From positions 1 through 64,000 of the forward strand of contig CALMBW010000002.1 in assembly GCA_937863385.1 (NCBI GenBank): a DNA stretch of 64,000 nt. Direction: 5' to 3'. This stretch comes from an uncultured Actinomycetes bacterium (GTDB taxonomy: Bacteria > Actinomycetota > CADDZG01 > WHSQ01). Positions 1-8,599 of this stretch are shown here, in pieces; position 1 is the stretch's first letter; each line of letters opens with the position of its first letter. The translations under genes were made by a program, and so were the position numbers. Under the pieces are notes generated by a model. The model had not been told where the DNA came from. It saw nothing but the letters and a program-made list of their open reading frames with translations, and searched no databases.

Positions 1-97
1 CCTCCGGGTTAGGGGTGTCCACTATGGCCCGCGACATGCCCGATCAGCCGTGTCCACTATCCGCTGGAATCACACACTGCCGGGGGCACCAAGTTTT

Positions 98-130
98 TAC
101 CGAAGAATCTCGCGCTTATCCAACGTATTC
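98..130. repeat. 33-bp intergenic element, copy 1
   Basis: This 33-bp stretch matches 62915-62947 with one mismatch (T126 against G). A further CGGAAA and scattered identities follow. It lies about 100 bp upstream of the response regulator start. The second copy lies about 120 bp upstream of a secreted-protein gene in the same orientation. Its role is unknown; a shared promoter or leader element is the simplest reading. Confidence 0.7.
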
Positions 131-219
131 CATACACGGAAAGTCGAGTGAGTGTGCGAGAACTGCCACCATCGACTCGTTCGCTAAGGGACGAACGGGT
201 CGATGCCGGGCAGGGGCGA

Positions 220-225
220 TAGGCT
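220..225 (+). promoter_or_regulatory. -10 box (TAGGCT) of leaderless promoter, response regulator
   Basis: TAGGCT is followed by 7 nt and the ATG at 233, the geometry expected when transcription starts at the start codon. The box lies in the loop of an inverted repeat (GGGGCGA 213-219, TCGCCCC 225-231), so a protein bound there would cover the promoter. Confidence 0.5.
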
Positions 226-232
226 CGCCCCG

Positions 233-607
233 ATGGCCACCAAACGCATCCTCATATGTGACGACGATCCCGTGATCCTGCGCCTGGTGCAGGTGAACCT
301 CGAACTCGAAGGCTATGACGTCCTTCTTGCCCACCACGGGGAGGAGGCCTACCAGGTGGCGGTGCGGGAGGTGCCGGACCTGGTGATCCTCGACATCATG
401 ATGCCCCGCTGGGACGGCTACCAGGCGTGCCAGCACCTGAAGGCGAACGAATCGACCAAGCACATCCCCGTGGTGTTCCTGTCGGCGAAGGCTCAGCAAT
501 CGGACATCGAGAAGGGCAAGGAGTACGGGGTCGACGAGTACCTGACGAAGCCTTTTGACCCAGCCGACCTGATCGATGTCGTCGAACGTTTGACGGTCTC
601 GACGTAG
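233..607 (+). CDS. Single-domain response regulator (REC, CheY-like)
   Basis: This 124-residue protein is a bare receiver domain with no output domain. The acidic pocket DDD is at residues 10-12, the phosphoacceptor is D54 (VILDIMMP), the switch Ser lies in FLSAK, and the conserved Lys in YLTKPF. It should pass a phosphoryl signal by protein contact rather than by binding DNA. No histidine kinase is in the window. The start at 233 is preferred over an in-frame ATG at 203 because REC domains begin with this MATKRILI-type strand and a -10 box lies just upstream. It abuts argS, whose GTG follows the stop directly. Confidence 0.88.
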   Translation: MATKRILICDDDPVILRLVQVNLELEGYDVLLAHHGEEAYQVAVREVPDLVILDIMMPRWDGYQACQHLKANESTKHIPVVFLSAKAQQSDIEKGKEYGVDEYLTKPFDPADLIDVVERLTVST

Positions 608-2260
608 GTGATCACCGAAACACTCGCGCAGATCGTCACCACGGCTCTCGAGTCGGCGGTTGCTGATGGTGTGATCGACGCGGCCCCCATACTCAGCTTC
701 GAACGACCGAAGCGCCGCGAGCACGGCGACTGGGCAACGAACGTTGCTCTGGTGGCGGGTAAGGGCAGGGGGGCGCCTCGCGACGTTGCGGCAGCCCTGG
801 TGGATCGACTGCCGCCGAACGACGTGATCGAGAAGGTCGAAGTTGCCGGACCCGGATTCCTCAACTTCTACCTGTCTCCGGTGTGGTTGCACGATGTGGT
901 GCGTCGAGCCTCCGATCCCAGCCAGCGATTCGGCTGGGCGAAACGACACTCCAAAGAGAAGGTGAATGTCGAGTTCGTCAGTGCGAATCCAACGGGTCCC
1001 ATCAACGTCGTGAGCGGACGTCACGCTGCGGTGGGTGGGGCCTTGGCATCGATCCTCGAAGCAGCGGGATACGACGTAACCCGTGAGTTCTACCTGAACG
1101 ACGCCGGCCGCCAATTGCTTCTGTTCGGGGAGTCGATCGCGGCCCACTACCTCCGTAGGTACGGAGTGGAGGCCTCGGTTCCAGACGACGGCTATCAAGG
1201 TGAGTACGTCAAGGAGCTGGCTGAGAAGATCGCTGCCGACATCGGGGACCGTCTCGTGTCGGTGCCTGCCGAGCAACGCATCGAGGAACTGACCGGCATA
1301 GGCCTGGCAGTGATGCGCGTCGATATGGAGCGATCGCTAGAGAGATTCCGTACGACGTATGACGTGTGGTTCTCGGAACGAACGCTTCACGAGACCGGCA
1401 AGATCGCCGAGGGGGTCGAACGACTTCGCCAGAAGGGCCTGGTCGAGGAACGAGACGGAGCCACCTGGTTCCTGTCGGAGCGCTTGGGAGACGACAAGGA
1501 TCGTGTCTTGATCAGGGGTAACGGTGTGCCCACGTACCTCGCGGCGGATGTCGCTTACTTAACGGCGAAGTTCGACCGAGGTTTCGACCGGCTCATCTAT
1601 CTGTGGGGGGCCGACCATCACGGAACCGTGGCTCGCCTCAAAGCCGCAACGGAGGCGTTGGGCTACGACAGAGAAGCCGTTGAGGTGAAACTCGTGCAGA
1701 TCGTCACGCTCAAGCGCGGCGGCGAAACCGTCAAGGCATCCAAACGTGGGGGCGTCCTCGTAGAGCTTGATGAATTGGTGGACGAGGTGGGCGTCGACGC
1801 TGCCCGCTACACGTTCCTGACGCGCTCGATCGATGCCCCGATCGAGTTCGACATCGAAGCGGTCAAGCAACAAGCCCCCGACAACCCGGTCTACTACGTG
1901 CAGTACGCCCACGCCAGGATCTGCTCGATCTTGCGCAAGGCGCAAGAGCAAGGGCATCAGGTGGATGTGGCCTCAGCGGACCTTAGCCTGCTTGTACATC
2001 CAAGCGAAGATGATCTGATGCGAAAGCTGGCCACGTACGAAGAAGTGATCCCCGAAACTGCAGCACTTAGAGCACCACAGCGGATGACGCGATTCGTTGA
2101 GGAACTGGCCTCGACATTCAGCGCCTTCTACCGGGACTGCAAGGTCGTGACCGACGATGATGCACTAACCGCAGCGCGCCTCTCGTTGTGTGTGGCAACG
2201 AAGTCTGTTGTCGCCAGCGCCTTGGGGTTGCTGGGAGTGTCTGCACCGGAGTCGATGTGA
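608..2260 (+). CDS. argS: Arginyl-tRNA synthetase
   Basis: Class I synthetase that charges tRNA-Arg, 550 residues, normal for the family. The N-terminal Add-1 domain is followed by the SANPTGP segment and the HIGH-like HAAVGG (about residues 120-140), a KMSKS-equivalent VKASKRGG near residue 375, and a C-terminal DALR anticodon-binding domain. The GTG start immediately follows the stop of the response regulator, so translation is probably coupled. ArgS commonly opens the lysA-hom-thr cluster in actinobacteria. The stop overlaps the next gene by 4 nt. Confidence 0.95.
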   Translation: MITETLAQIVTTALESAVADGVIDAAPILSFERPKRREHGDWATNVALVAGKGRGAPRDVAAALVDRLPPNDVIEKVEVAGPGFLNFYLSPVWLHDVVRRASDPSQRFGWAKRHSKEKVNVEFVSANPTGPINVVSGRHAAVGGALASILEAAGYDVTREFYLNDAGRQLLLFGESIAAHYLRRYGVEASVPDDGYQGEYVKELAEKIAADIGDRLVSVPAEQRIEELTGIGLAVMRVDMERSLERFRTTYDVWFSERTLHETGKIAEGVERLRQKGLVEERDGATWFLSERLGDDKDRVLIRGNGVPTYLAADVAYLTAKFDRGFDRLIYLWGADHHGTVARLKAATEALGYDREAVEVKLVQIVTLKRGGETVKASKRGGVLVELDELVDEVGVDAARYTFLTRSIDAPIEFDIEAVKQQAPDNPVYYVQYAHARICSILRKAQEQGHQVDVASADLSLLVHPSEDDLMRKLATYEEVIPETAALRAPQRMTRFVEELASTFSAFYRDCKVVTDDDALTAARLSLCVATKSVVASALGLLGVSAPESM

Positions 2261-3120
2261 TCGAGTTCTTGCAGGTCGACGTCTTCGCACAAGACGCGTA
2301 CCGCGGGAACCAACTAGCGGTTTTTCCCGACGCAGGCGGGCTGAGCGGGGCCCAGATGCAAGCTATCGCGACCGAGATGAATCTCTCGGAAACGGCCTTC
2401 GTTCTTTCGCACAGTGACGATTCTTACGAGGTGCGCATCTTCACTCCGGCCGAGGAACTGCCCTTCGCAGGACACCCCACGCTTGGAACGGCATGGGTGC
2501 TCAAGCACCTGGGACTCCTGCGAGCCGACACCATCACACAGAACTCCCCGGCTGGACCCACGAGGGTGTGGGCGGCAGGTGACTCCTTGTGGTTCGAGCG
2601 CACCGGTGCGGCTCAGGCAGACCTCGCGTCCACCTCGATCGATTCCGACCAGAAGATGGCTCGGATGTTGAACCTCCAGTTGTCGCAGATCGGGATGGAG
2701 GCGCGAGAGATCGGCCGCTCGGGCCGTTTGCGCCCCGCTTACTCCGATGCCGGGCTTCTGCACCTGATGGTGCCGCTGCGAGACCTCGAAGCCTTGCGAG
2801 ACGTTCGGGTCGATACCGCTCTAGTGGCCGAACATCCAACGGGAGGCGTCTACTGCTTCACCGGGGAGGCGGCCGGAGCCATCCGAGCTCGCGGCATCTT
2901 TCCCAGTTTCGGCATCGCCGAGGACCCTGCGACGGGGTCGGCAGCTGCATGTCTGGGCGTCTACCTTGCCGACCGTCTGGGAAGTATCGAGTTAGATGTT
3001 CGTCAAGGTGTCGAGATGGGACGCCCATCGCGACTCATGGTGAAAGCCGAACCGGGTCGCGTCGAGGTCGGTGGCAACTGTTGCCTCATCTTCAAAGGCG
3101 AGCTGATCACGCTGCCTTGA
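2257..3120 (+). CDS. PhzF-family isomerase/epimerase
   Basis: Member of the PhzF family, 287 residues, with a two-lobed diaminopimelate-epimerase fold. Visible marks are the N-terminal VDVFAQDAYRGNQLAVF, the catalytic Glu region NLSETAF, GHPTLGTA and the C-terminal EDPATGSAAACLG. The start is GTG at 2257, overlapping the argS stop (GTGA) with GGAG at 2248-2251; a longer frame from 2188 lies inside argS. The substrate is unknown. The family includes trans-2,3-dihydro-3-hydroxyanthranilate isomerase, but nothing here points to phenazines. Its place before lysA suggests housekeeping use. Confidence 0.85.
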   Translation: MIEFLQVDVFAQDAYRGNQLAVFPDAGGLSGAQMQAIATEMNLSETAFVLSHSDDSYEVRIFTPAEELPFAGHPTLGTAWVLKHLGLLRADTITQNSPAGPTRVWAAGDSLWFERTGAAQADLASTSIDSDQKMARMLNLQLSQIGMEAREIGRSGRLRPAYSDAGLLHLMVPLRDLEALRDVRVDTALVAEHPTGGVYCFTGEAAGAIRARGIFPSFGIAEDPATGSAAACLGVYLADRLGSIELDVRQGVEMGRPSRLMVKAEPGRVEVGGNCCLIFKGELITLP

Positions 3121-3143
3121 AAACGGTGCGGGGATGTGGCCGT

Positions 3144-3149
3144 TACGCT
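3144..3149 (+). promoter_or_regulatory. -10 box (TACGCT) of leaderless lysA promoter
   Basis: TACGCT, 7 nt, then ATG at 3157. No Shine-Dalgarno lies between. Confidence 0.5.
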
Positions 3150-3156
3150 TTCGACC

Positions 3157-4461
3157 ATGCTTGAAGTTTTTCCGGCCACGGCAAAGATCACTGACGATGG
3201 TCACTTGACCATCGGTGGCTGCAACGCGATCGAGATCGCCGAACAGCACGGAACGCCGGTCATCGTGTTCGACCGCGCAACCTTCGAGAAGAGGGCCGAG
3301 TCCTACGCTGCCGTGCTTGGCCCTCGTCAAGTTTTCTACGCCGGTAAGTCGTTCTGCTGCGTGGCAGTCTGTGAACTCCTCGACCGGCTCGGTCTGTCCC
3401 TCGATGTCTGTACCGGCGGGGAATTGGCGACCGCCCTGCGAGCCAGCTTTCCAGCCGACCGGATCGCGTTTCACGGCAACAACAAGTCGATCTCCGAGCT
3501 TGAGATGGCCAAGGAAGCCGGCGTGGGACGCATCGTCGTTGATTCCTTCGAAGAGCTAGAGCGCATCGCCAAGGTCGGGCTCACGACACGACTCCTGGTT
3601 CGGATCACACCAGGGGTCGAGGCACACACACATGAGTTCGTCCAAACCGGTCAGGAGGACTCGAAGTTCGGTTTCGGCCTTGCCGATGGCGTCGCTTTCG
3701 AGGCAGTGAAACGGGCGATGGCGGTCCCTGGGTGCACTCTTGTGGGCCTTCACGCTCATATCGGGTCACAGATATTCGAGATGGCCGCGTTCGACCTCGC
3801 CGTGCGCCGCCTAGCCGCGTTCGCCAACGATATTCGCAAGGAGTTGGGATTCGTCGCCGAAGAACTGAACCTTGGTGGTGGTCTCGGGATCGCCCATACC
3901 GACGATGAGATAACGCCGGATATCGAGGAATCGGTGCAGCGGATCAGTTCGGCAGTCCAGCGGGAGTTCGAGGCCTTGTCACTCGCGATACCGCGGCTCT
4001 ATTGCGAACCCGGCAGATCGATAGTCGGTCCCGCTGCGGTGACCCTGTACCGGGCGGGTACCGTGAAGCAGATCCCGGGGGTGAGGACCTATGTATCGGT
4101 GGATGGCGGGATGAGCGACAACATCCGCCCAGCCCTCTACGACGCGCGCTACGAGGCTTTCGTCGCAGATCGGATGAACGCGAAGCAGGGGCCGCGTGTG
4201 ACCCTTTCGGGCAAGCACTGCGAGTCGGGCGACGTCCTGATCCGCGATGTGCACCTTCCCGCCGATATCTGCGAAGGTGATCTCATCGTCGTTCCGGCGA
4301 CCGGCGCGTACACCTACTCGATGGCGAACAACTACAACCGTGTCGCCCGTCCACCCGTAGTGATGGTGCACGAAGGACGTTCTACCGTGATCGTGGAGCG
4401 CGAGACCAATGACGATCTTTTGAAACTGGATCGGCGGCTCGACGGATCCAAGCCTGGATAG
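3157..4461 (+). CDS. lysA: Diaminopimelate decarboxylase
   Basis: PLP enzyme that decarboxylates meso-diaminopimelate to lysine, 434 residues, fold-type III. The PLP lysine is in FYAGKSF; the barrel also shows HAHIGSQ, the phosphate-binding LNLGGGLGI and CEPGRSIVG. The C-terminal domain carries CESGDVL, which supplies the active-site Cys across the dimer, and GAYTYSMANNYN. An in-frame GTG at 3136 exists, but the ATG at 3157 is preferred because a -10 box lies between the two. A small hairpin follows at 4475-4490, before hom. Confidence 0.95.
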   Translation: MLEVFPATAKITDDGHLTIGGCNAIEIAEQHGTPVIVFDRATFEKRAESYAAVLGPRQVFYAGKSFCCVAVCELLDRLGLSLDVCTGGELATALRASFPADRIAFHGNNKSISELEMAKEAGVGRIVVDSFEELERIAKVGLTTRLLVRITPGVEAHTHEFVQTGQEDSKFGFGLADGVAFEAVKRAMAVPGCTLVGLHAHIGSQIFEMAAFDLAVRRLAAFANDIRKELGFVAEELNLGGGLGIAHTDDEITPDIEESVQRISSAVQREFEALSLAIPRLYCEPGRSIVGPAAVTLYRAGTVKQIPGVRTYVSVDGGMSDNIRPALYDARYEAFVADRMNAKQGPRVTLSGKHCESGDVLIRDVHLPADICEGDLIVVPATGAYTYSMANNYNRVARPPVVMVHEGRSTVIVERETNDDLLKLDRRLDGSKPG

Positions 4462-4474
4462 GTTCATGCCGGCC

Positions 4475-4490
4475 CCGGGCTAGGGCCCGG
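4475..4490 (+). terminator. Possible hairpin terminator after lysA
   Basis: CCGGGC-TAGG-GCCCGG forms a 6-bp GC stem with a 4-nt loop, 14 nt after the lysA stop. No T tract follows, so termination is uncertain. Confidence 0.4.
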
Positions 4491-4546
4491 AACCCCCCTT
4501 CACGCTGTAGCGTTGCTGGTCGGAAATGAGCTAGCAGGGAGTCGCT

Positions 4547-5833
4547 ATGTCGGTCAGGATTGGCCTTCTCGGTTGCGGCATCGTCGGAGGTGCCACCGCG
4601 CGCATCCTCGAGGTCCACGCGGCCGAGTTGCAGCAGCGTGCGGGAACGGCGATCGAGTTGCGCAAGGTTGCAGTTCGAAGCCTGAGCAAGCCGCGTCCGG
4701 TCGATCTCCCTGCCGATATGTGGACCACCGACCCTTGGGAGGTCGTGAAGGATCCCGAGATCGACGTCGTGGTGGAAGTGATCGGCGGGATCGAGCCGGC
4801 GAAGGATCTCATCCTCGAGGCCTTCAGCAACGGGAAGCACGTCGTTACCGCCAATAAGGAATTGCTCGCCAACCTCGGCAAGGAGGTAATGGATGCTGCC
4901 GAGGCATCCGGCAAGGACCTCTTGTTCGAGGCTTCTGTTGGGGGTGGCATCCCGATCATCCGGCCGATGAAGGAGTCTTTGGCCGGAGATCGTGTGCGCC
5001 GAGTGATGGGGATCGTCAACGGCACCACCAACTTCATCCTCACGCGCATGAGCGATACCGGTATGACGTTCGCCGAGGCTTTGGCCGAAGCCGATTCTCT
5101 CGGCTATACCGAGATGGACCCGTCGGCGGATATCGAAGGATTCGACGCAGCCTCGAAGCTCGCGATCTTGTCCTCCCTTGCCTTCAATGCTCGGGTGATC
5201 GCCGGTGACGTAGCGCGCGAGGGCATCTCTCGGGTCACGCCCGCAGATATCTCGGCTGCCCACGAGCTTGGTTACGAGGTGAAGTTGCTTGCCGTGGCCG
5301 AGATGGATGACGGCGCCGTGTCGGCTCGTGTCCATCCCGCCATGCTTCCTAAGACTCACCCCCTTGCCTCCGTCCGAGACGTCTACAACGCGGTGTTCGT
5401 TGAAGGTGAACAAACAGGCGAGCTGATGTTCTTTGGCCGCGGAGCAGGCGGGGGGCCAACGGGCTCAGCCGTTGTTGGCGACATCGTCGAGATCGCGCGC
5501 AACATCCGCAATGGTGCTCGAGGGATCGGCTGCACCTGCTACCACAGCGCGGCGAGGATCCGCCCGATGGACGAAGCCAAGGTTCGGTACTACGTGGTGC
5601 TTTCGGTGACCGACCAGCCCGGCGTCCTAGCTTCGGTAGCAGGGGTGTTCGCCAGCAATGAGGTGTCGATCGCCAGCGTGCGCCAGGAAGGTGCCGGTGA
5701 TGAAGCAACGTTGATGTTGATCACACACACGGCCACCGAAGGGGCACACCGAGCGACCTTCGTGCAACTTGGTGAGCTTTCCACCGTGCGAAGCATCATG
5801 TCGAGTATGCGGGTGGAAGGCGCACCCGAATGA
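4547..5833 (+). CDS. hom: Homoserine dehydrogenase
   Basis: Reduces aspartate semialdehyde to homoserine, the branch step toward threonine and methionine. It has 428 residues. The NAD(P) Rossmann motif GLLGCGIVGG is at the N terminus; the catalytic domain shows NGTTNFIL, the substrate segment GYTEMDPSADIEGFDAA and K residues of the family. A C-terminal ACT domain (from about residue 350, YYVVLSVTDQPGVLA) implies threonine feedback inhibition. AGGGAG precedes the ATG. The stop overlaps thrC by 4 nt (ATGA), so the two are co-translated. Confidence 0.95.
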   Translation: MSVRIGLLGCGIVGGATARILEVHAAELQQRAGTAIELRKVAVRSLSKPRPVDLPADMWTTDPWEVVKDPEIDVVVEVIGGIEPAKDLILEAFSNGKHVVTANKELLANLGKEVMDAAEASGKDLLFEASVGGGIPIIRPMKESLAGDRVRRVMGIVNGTTNFILTRMSDTGMTFAEALAEADSLGYTEMDPSADIEGFDAASKLAILSSLAFNARVIAGDVAREGISRVTPADISAAHELGYEVKLLAVAEMDDGAVSARVHPAMLPKTHPLASVRDVYNAVFVEGEQTGELMFFGRGAGGGPTGSAVVGDIVEIARNIRNGARGIGCTCYHSAARIRPMDEAKVRYYVVLSVTDQPGVLASVAGVFASNEVSIASVRQEGAGDEATLMLITHTATEGAHRATFVQLGELSTVRSIMSSMRVEGAPE

Positions 5834-6900
5834 CCGGCCCCCTAACCGTTGCAGGCAAGAGGGGGATCATCCGGCGCTACCTCGATCAGCTTCCGGTCAG
5901 CGCGGCCACTCCGATCGTGACCCTCGATGAGGGAGACACCCCCTTGATCTTCTCCGAGCGTCTCTCGCAAGAGACGGGAGCGGAGGTGTGGCTGAAGTAC
6001 GAAGGTCTCAACCCGACTGGCTCCTTCAAGGACCGGGGTATGACGATGGCGATCTCCAAGGCTCTCGAAGAAGGCAGCAAGGTCGTCGTGTGTGCATCTA
6101 CCGGCAACACCAGTGCCTCGGCGGCCGCATACGCAGGGCGTGCCGGCATGGTGTGCGCCGTGCTCATACCTGAAGGAAATGTTGCGCTTGGAAAACTTGC
6201 TCAGGCGCTCGTGCACGGAGCCCGGGTGCTTGAGGTCAAGGGCAATTTCGACCAAGCGCTCGAACTGACCAAACAGATGGCCGATGAACAACCCATCACC
6301 CTCGTCAACTCCGTCAATCCGTTCCGCATCGAAGGTCAGAAGACCGCAGCGTTCGAAGTCGTTGAAGCCTTGGGCAGGGCGCCCGACCTGCATGTGATGC
6401 CGGTGGGCAACGCCGGGAATATCACCGCTTATTGGAAGGGCTATCGCGAGGCGATCGATCTAGGGTGGAGTGATTCGCTTCCGGCGATGTTTGGTTTCCA
6501 AGCGGATGGAGCCAACCCCATCGTCACCGGTTCGCCTATCGCTAGTCCGAAAACGATCGCGACCGCCATCAGGATCGGCAACCCTGCCTCATGGTCCGGG
6601 GCGACGGATGCAGCCAACGACTCCGGGGGCCGGATCTCCTCGGTCAGAGACAAGGAGATCCTCGAGGCATATCGATCGCTAGCGGCCGAAGGGGTCTTCG
6701 TCGAGCTGGCTTCCGCCGCGAGCGTTGCCGGCTTACGTCAGATGGCAGCCGAGAAACGGATACCTCCGGGTGCCACCGTTGTCTGCGTCTTGACCGGCCA
6801 CGGGCTGAAGGATCCAGATTGGGCCATCGCCGGAGCACCACGGCCTTTAACGGTTGAAGCATCCATAGGGCCGATCTTGGAGCACCTTGACCTGGCGTAA
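5830..6900 (+). CDS. threonine synthase thrC: Threonine synthase
   Basis: PLP enzyme that converts O-phosphohomoserine to threonine, 356 residues, the short actinobacterial form. The PLP lysine is in GSFKDRGMT (about residue 65), the phosphate-binding loop is CASTGNTSASAAAY, and VMPVGNAGNITAYWKG is typical. It overlaps hom by 4 nt. It uses the product of thrB, which follows after a 126-bp gap. Confidence 0.95.
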   Translation: MTGPLTVAGKRGIIRRYLDQLPVSAATPIVTLDEGDTPLIFSERLSQETGAEVWLKYEGLNPTGSFKDRGMTMAISKALEEGSKVVVCASTGNTSASAAAYAGRAGMVCAVLIPEGNVALGKLAQALVHGARVLEVKGNFDQALELTKQMADEQPITLVNSVNPFRIEGQKTAAFEVVEALGRAPDLHVMPVGNAGNITAYWKGYREAIDLGWSDSLPAMFGFQADGANPIVTGSPIASPKTIATAIRIGNPASWSGATDAANDSGGRISSVRDKEILEAYRSLAAEGVFVELASAASVAGLRQMAAEKRIPPGATVVCVLTGHGLKDPDWAIAGAPRPLTVEASIGPILEHLDLA

Positions 6901-6949
6901 GTCGTGACCCCTTACGCAATTGACGGATGCCGGCCGCGCTCGGTGTTCG

Positions 6950-6995
6950 ATGCACCTGTTCGCGGGCGGTGAAATGGTGCATTATCCACGTGGAT
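6950..6995 (+). promoter_or_regulatory. Palindromes in the thrC-thrB gap
   Basis: A perfect 12-bp palindrome (ATCCACGTGGAT, 6984-6995) and a spaced inverted pair (ATGCACC 6950-6956, GGTGCAT 6976-6982) sit upstream of thrB. They could be an operator or leader hairpin; function is not known. Confidence 0.35.
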
Positions 6996-7026
6996 CGTCG
7001 GAACAACCGAGGGTGAGGGACTAGCG

Positions 7027-7938
7027 ATGCCGGCAGCAGTGAAAGTGAAGATCCCTGCAACTGTTGCGAATCTCGGACCGGGCTTCGACGCCCTCGGGGT
7101 CGCGATCAAGATGCATCTCGAGGTCGAGATCGAGCCCCGGCGGGATTCGGTCGAGATCCACGTCGAAGGCGAGGGGGCCGAAACCCTTCCCAAGGACGAG
7201 AGCAACCTCGTCATCCGGTCGATGAACGAGTTCTTCGATCATGTTGGTCGCAGACCGTCCGGTTACTCGGTGAAGGTACGCAATCCCATTCCGCTGGGAG
7301 CGGGCCTAGGTTCCTCGGCAGCAGCGGTGGTCGGTGGTCTGTTCGCCGCTCGCGCCGTCACGGGACGCAACGTTCCCCAGTCGGAGATGGTTCAGCTGGC
7401 GGCCTCGATCGAAGGTCACCCCGACAACATCCTTCCCGCGTTGCTAGGTGGCTTGGTGGTTTGCTACGGCACCGAGAGGGCCGAGGAGGTCCGCTACTTC
7501 CGCATGGAGCCTTCCGATCGTCTGGTCCCGATAGTTGCAGTGCCGGCTCAAGGGTTCTCTACCGAGCAGGCGCGACGCGCCCTGCCCGATGATGTGTCCT
7601 TCGTCGATGCACAGTTCACTGCGTCTCGCGCGGCCCTGTTGGTAGCCGCGTTGTCGTCGGGGGCCGGGACGGAGGTGCTTGCGGAAGCGATGAACGACAG
7701 ACTCCACGAGCCGCACCGGCTCAAACTCATGCCGGAAACCGCCGCCGTGCATTCTGAGCTGCGTGCCGCCGGTCTGGCCGTCGCGCTTGCCGGAGCGGGA
7801 CCTTCATTGCTTGCGGTCGTTCCGAGGCCCGAGTCTGCGACCCGTGCGGAACAGATCAGGCGTGTTTGCCGTGCGCGTAGTGCGGGCTGGAGGGTCTTCG
7901 TCAGCGAATGGGAGAACCAGGGGGCCGGGGCCCGCTGA
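7027..7938 (+). CDS. thrB: Homoserine kinase
   Basis: GHMP-family kinase that phosphorylates homoserine to O-phosphohomoserine, 303 residues. The ATP-binding GHMP loop is PLGAGLGSSAAA (about residues 92-103); the N-terminal strand PATVANLGPGFDALG and the C-terminal glycine loop LAGAGPSLLAV are family marks. A purine-rich GGTGAGGGA lies upstream of the ATG. It closes the hom-thrC-thrB set and converges on the blue-copper gene, with only 6 bp between the stops. Confidence 0.95.
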   Translation: MPAAVKVKIPATVANLGPGFDALGVAIKMHLEVEIEPRRDSVEIHVEGEGAETLPKDESNLVIRSMNEFFDHVGRRPSGYSVKVRNPIPLGAGLGSSAAAVVGGLFAARAVTGRNVPQSEMVQLAASIEGHPDNILPALLGGLVVCYGTERAEEVRYFRMEPSDRLVPIVAVPAQGFSTEQARRALPDDVSFVDAQFTASRAALLVAALSSGAGTEVLAEAMNDRLHEPHRLKLMPETAAVHSELRAAGLAVALAGAGPSLLAVVPRPESATRAEQIRRVCRARSAGWRVFVSEWENQGAGAR

Positions 7939-7944
7939 AGGGCG

Positions 7945-8460
7945 TTACTTGATGACCCGGAAGGCTCCGAACATAGGGAAGTGAACCGAGCATTGGTAGA
8001 AGTAGGTGCCGGGCTTCAGCTTGAAGGTCAGCATCTCGTCGGTGTCGCCGGTCGAATCGAGATTCTCTGAGGCGCACTTCGGGCGCCCGCTGCGGTAGGC
8101 ATCCATGCACACGATGCGGTGCGAGTTCGCAACCAAGGATTCGTCGAGATTGACGAAGGTGATGTTCGTGCCCTTCTTGATCTCGATAGCGTCTCCGACC
8201 GGTTCGCATTTGCCGTTCGCGCAGGTTGTCGTTCCGGGGAAGAAAACACCGTTGGATACCGGGGTTCCGCCTCCAGCGAAGATGTAGTTGAACTCCACCA
8301 TGCCGTCGGGCGTCTTGATCTCTTTGCTCAGGTAGCTCTGGGCCGCCTCGGACGTTGCTTGGATCGCTTGGTAGACCTCGGGGGGCACCTCAGCGGCGCC
8401 TGCCGGCAGCATCCCGGCAGACATCAGAAGCCCGATAAGGAAAGTCGCTGTTGCCCTCAC
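7945..8460 (-). CDS. Secreted blue-copper (plastocyanin/azurin-like) protein
   Basis: Exported 171-residue cupredoxin. An N-terminal signal peptide (residues 1-22, ending AGAAE) precedes a helical linker and the copper domain. The type I ligand set is visible: His in NSHRI, then Cys, His and Met in YQCSVHFPMFG at the C terminus. An additional Cys pair (TTCANGKC) may form a disulfide. The likely role is periplasmic or surface electron transfer; the redox partner is not in the window. The start is a GTG at 8460 with no clear Shine-Dalgarno, so the exact start is less sure than the fold. Confidence 0.85.
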   Translation of the reverse strand: MRATATFLIGLLMSAGMLPAGAAEVPPEVYQAIQATSEAAQSYLSKEIKTPDGMVEFNYIFAGGGTPVSNGVFFPGTTTCANGKCEPVGDAIEIKKGTNITFVNLDESLVANSHRIVCMDAYRSGRPKCASENLDSTGDTDEMLTFKLKPGTYFYQCSVHFPMFGAFRVIK

Positions 8461-8487
8461 CCCTGGTTGGTTCTCCGCCCCCGGGGT

Positions 8488-8520
8488 GGCTCCTGCCCCC
8501 GAAAGGGGGAAACGGGAGCC
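8488..8520. other. GNRA-capped hairpin between divergent genes
   Basis: Outer arms GGCTCC/GGAGCC enclose an inner CCCCC-GAAA-GGGGG hairpin with a GNRA tetraloop on the + strand. It lies in the 5' leader side of the copper-protein gene, upstream of the TATCCT -10 box that probably serves the cDPG synthetase gene. Confidence 0.45.
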
Positions 8521-8527
8521 CGCGTCC

Positions 8528-8533
8528 CTTATC
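8528..8533 (+). promoter_or_regulatory. -10 box (TATCCT) for the cDPG block
   Basis: TATCCT would start a transcript near 8540, giving a leader of about 60 nt that contains AGGAGG at 8587-8592. This makes any start codon before 8540, such as the GTG at 8486, unlikely. Confidence 0.45.
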
Positions 8534-8599
8534 CTGGCGGCGTTCCTGTGGCGATCTGCCCATCTCGCCCAAACCGGGCACGAACTAGGAGGTCCCGAG

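Larger units (their letters stand above)
1..232. other. Upstream region with repeats, no clear gene
   Basis: No convincing gene is seen before the response regulator. The stretch holds an 11-bp direct repeat (GTGTCCACTAT at 15-25 and 50-60), one copy of a 33-bp element that recurs at 62915-62947, and a 7-bp inverted repeat (213-219 with 225-231) that frames a -10 box. An open frame exists over 15-275 but has no family-like features. Confidence 0.5.

Noticed and set aside
116-1276. 386-codon minus-strand frame opposite argS
   Set aside because: Antisense shadow of argS and the response regulator; no domain signature.
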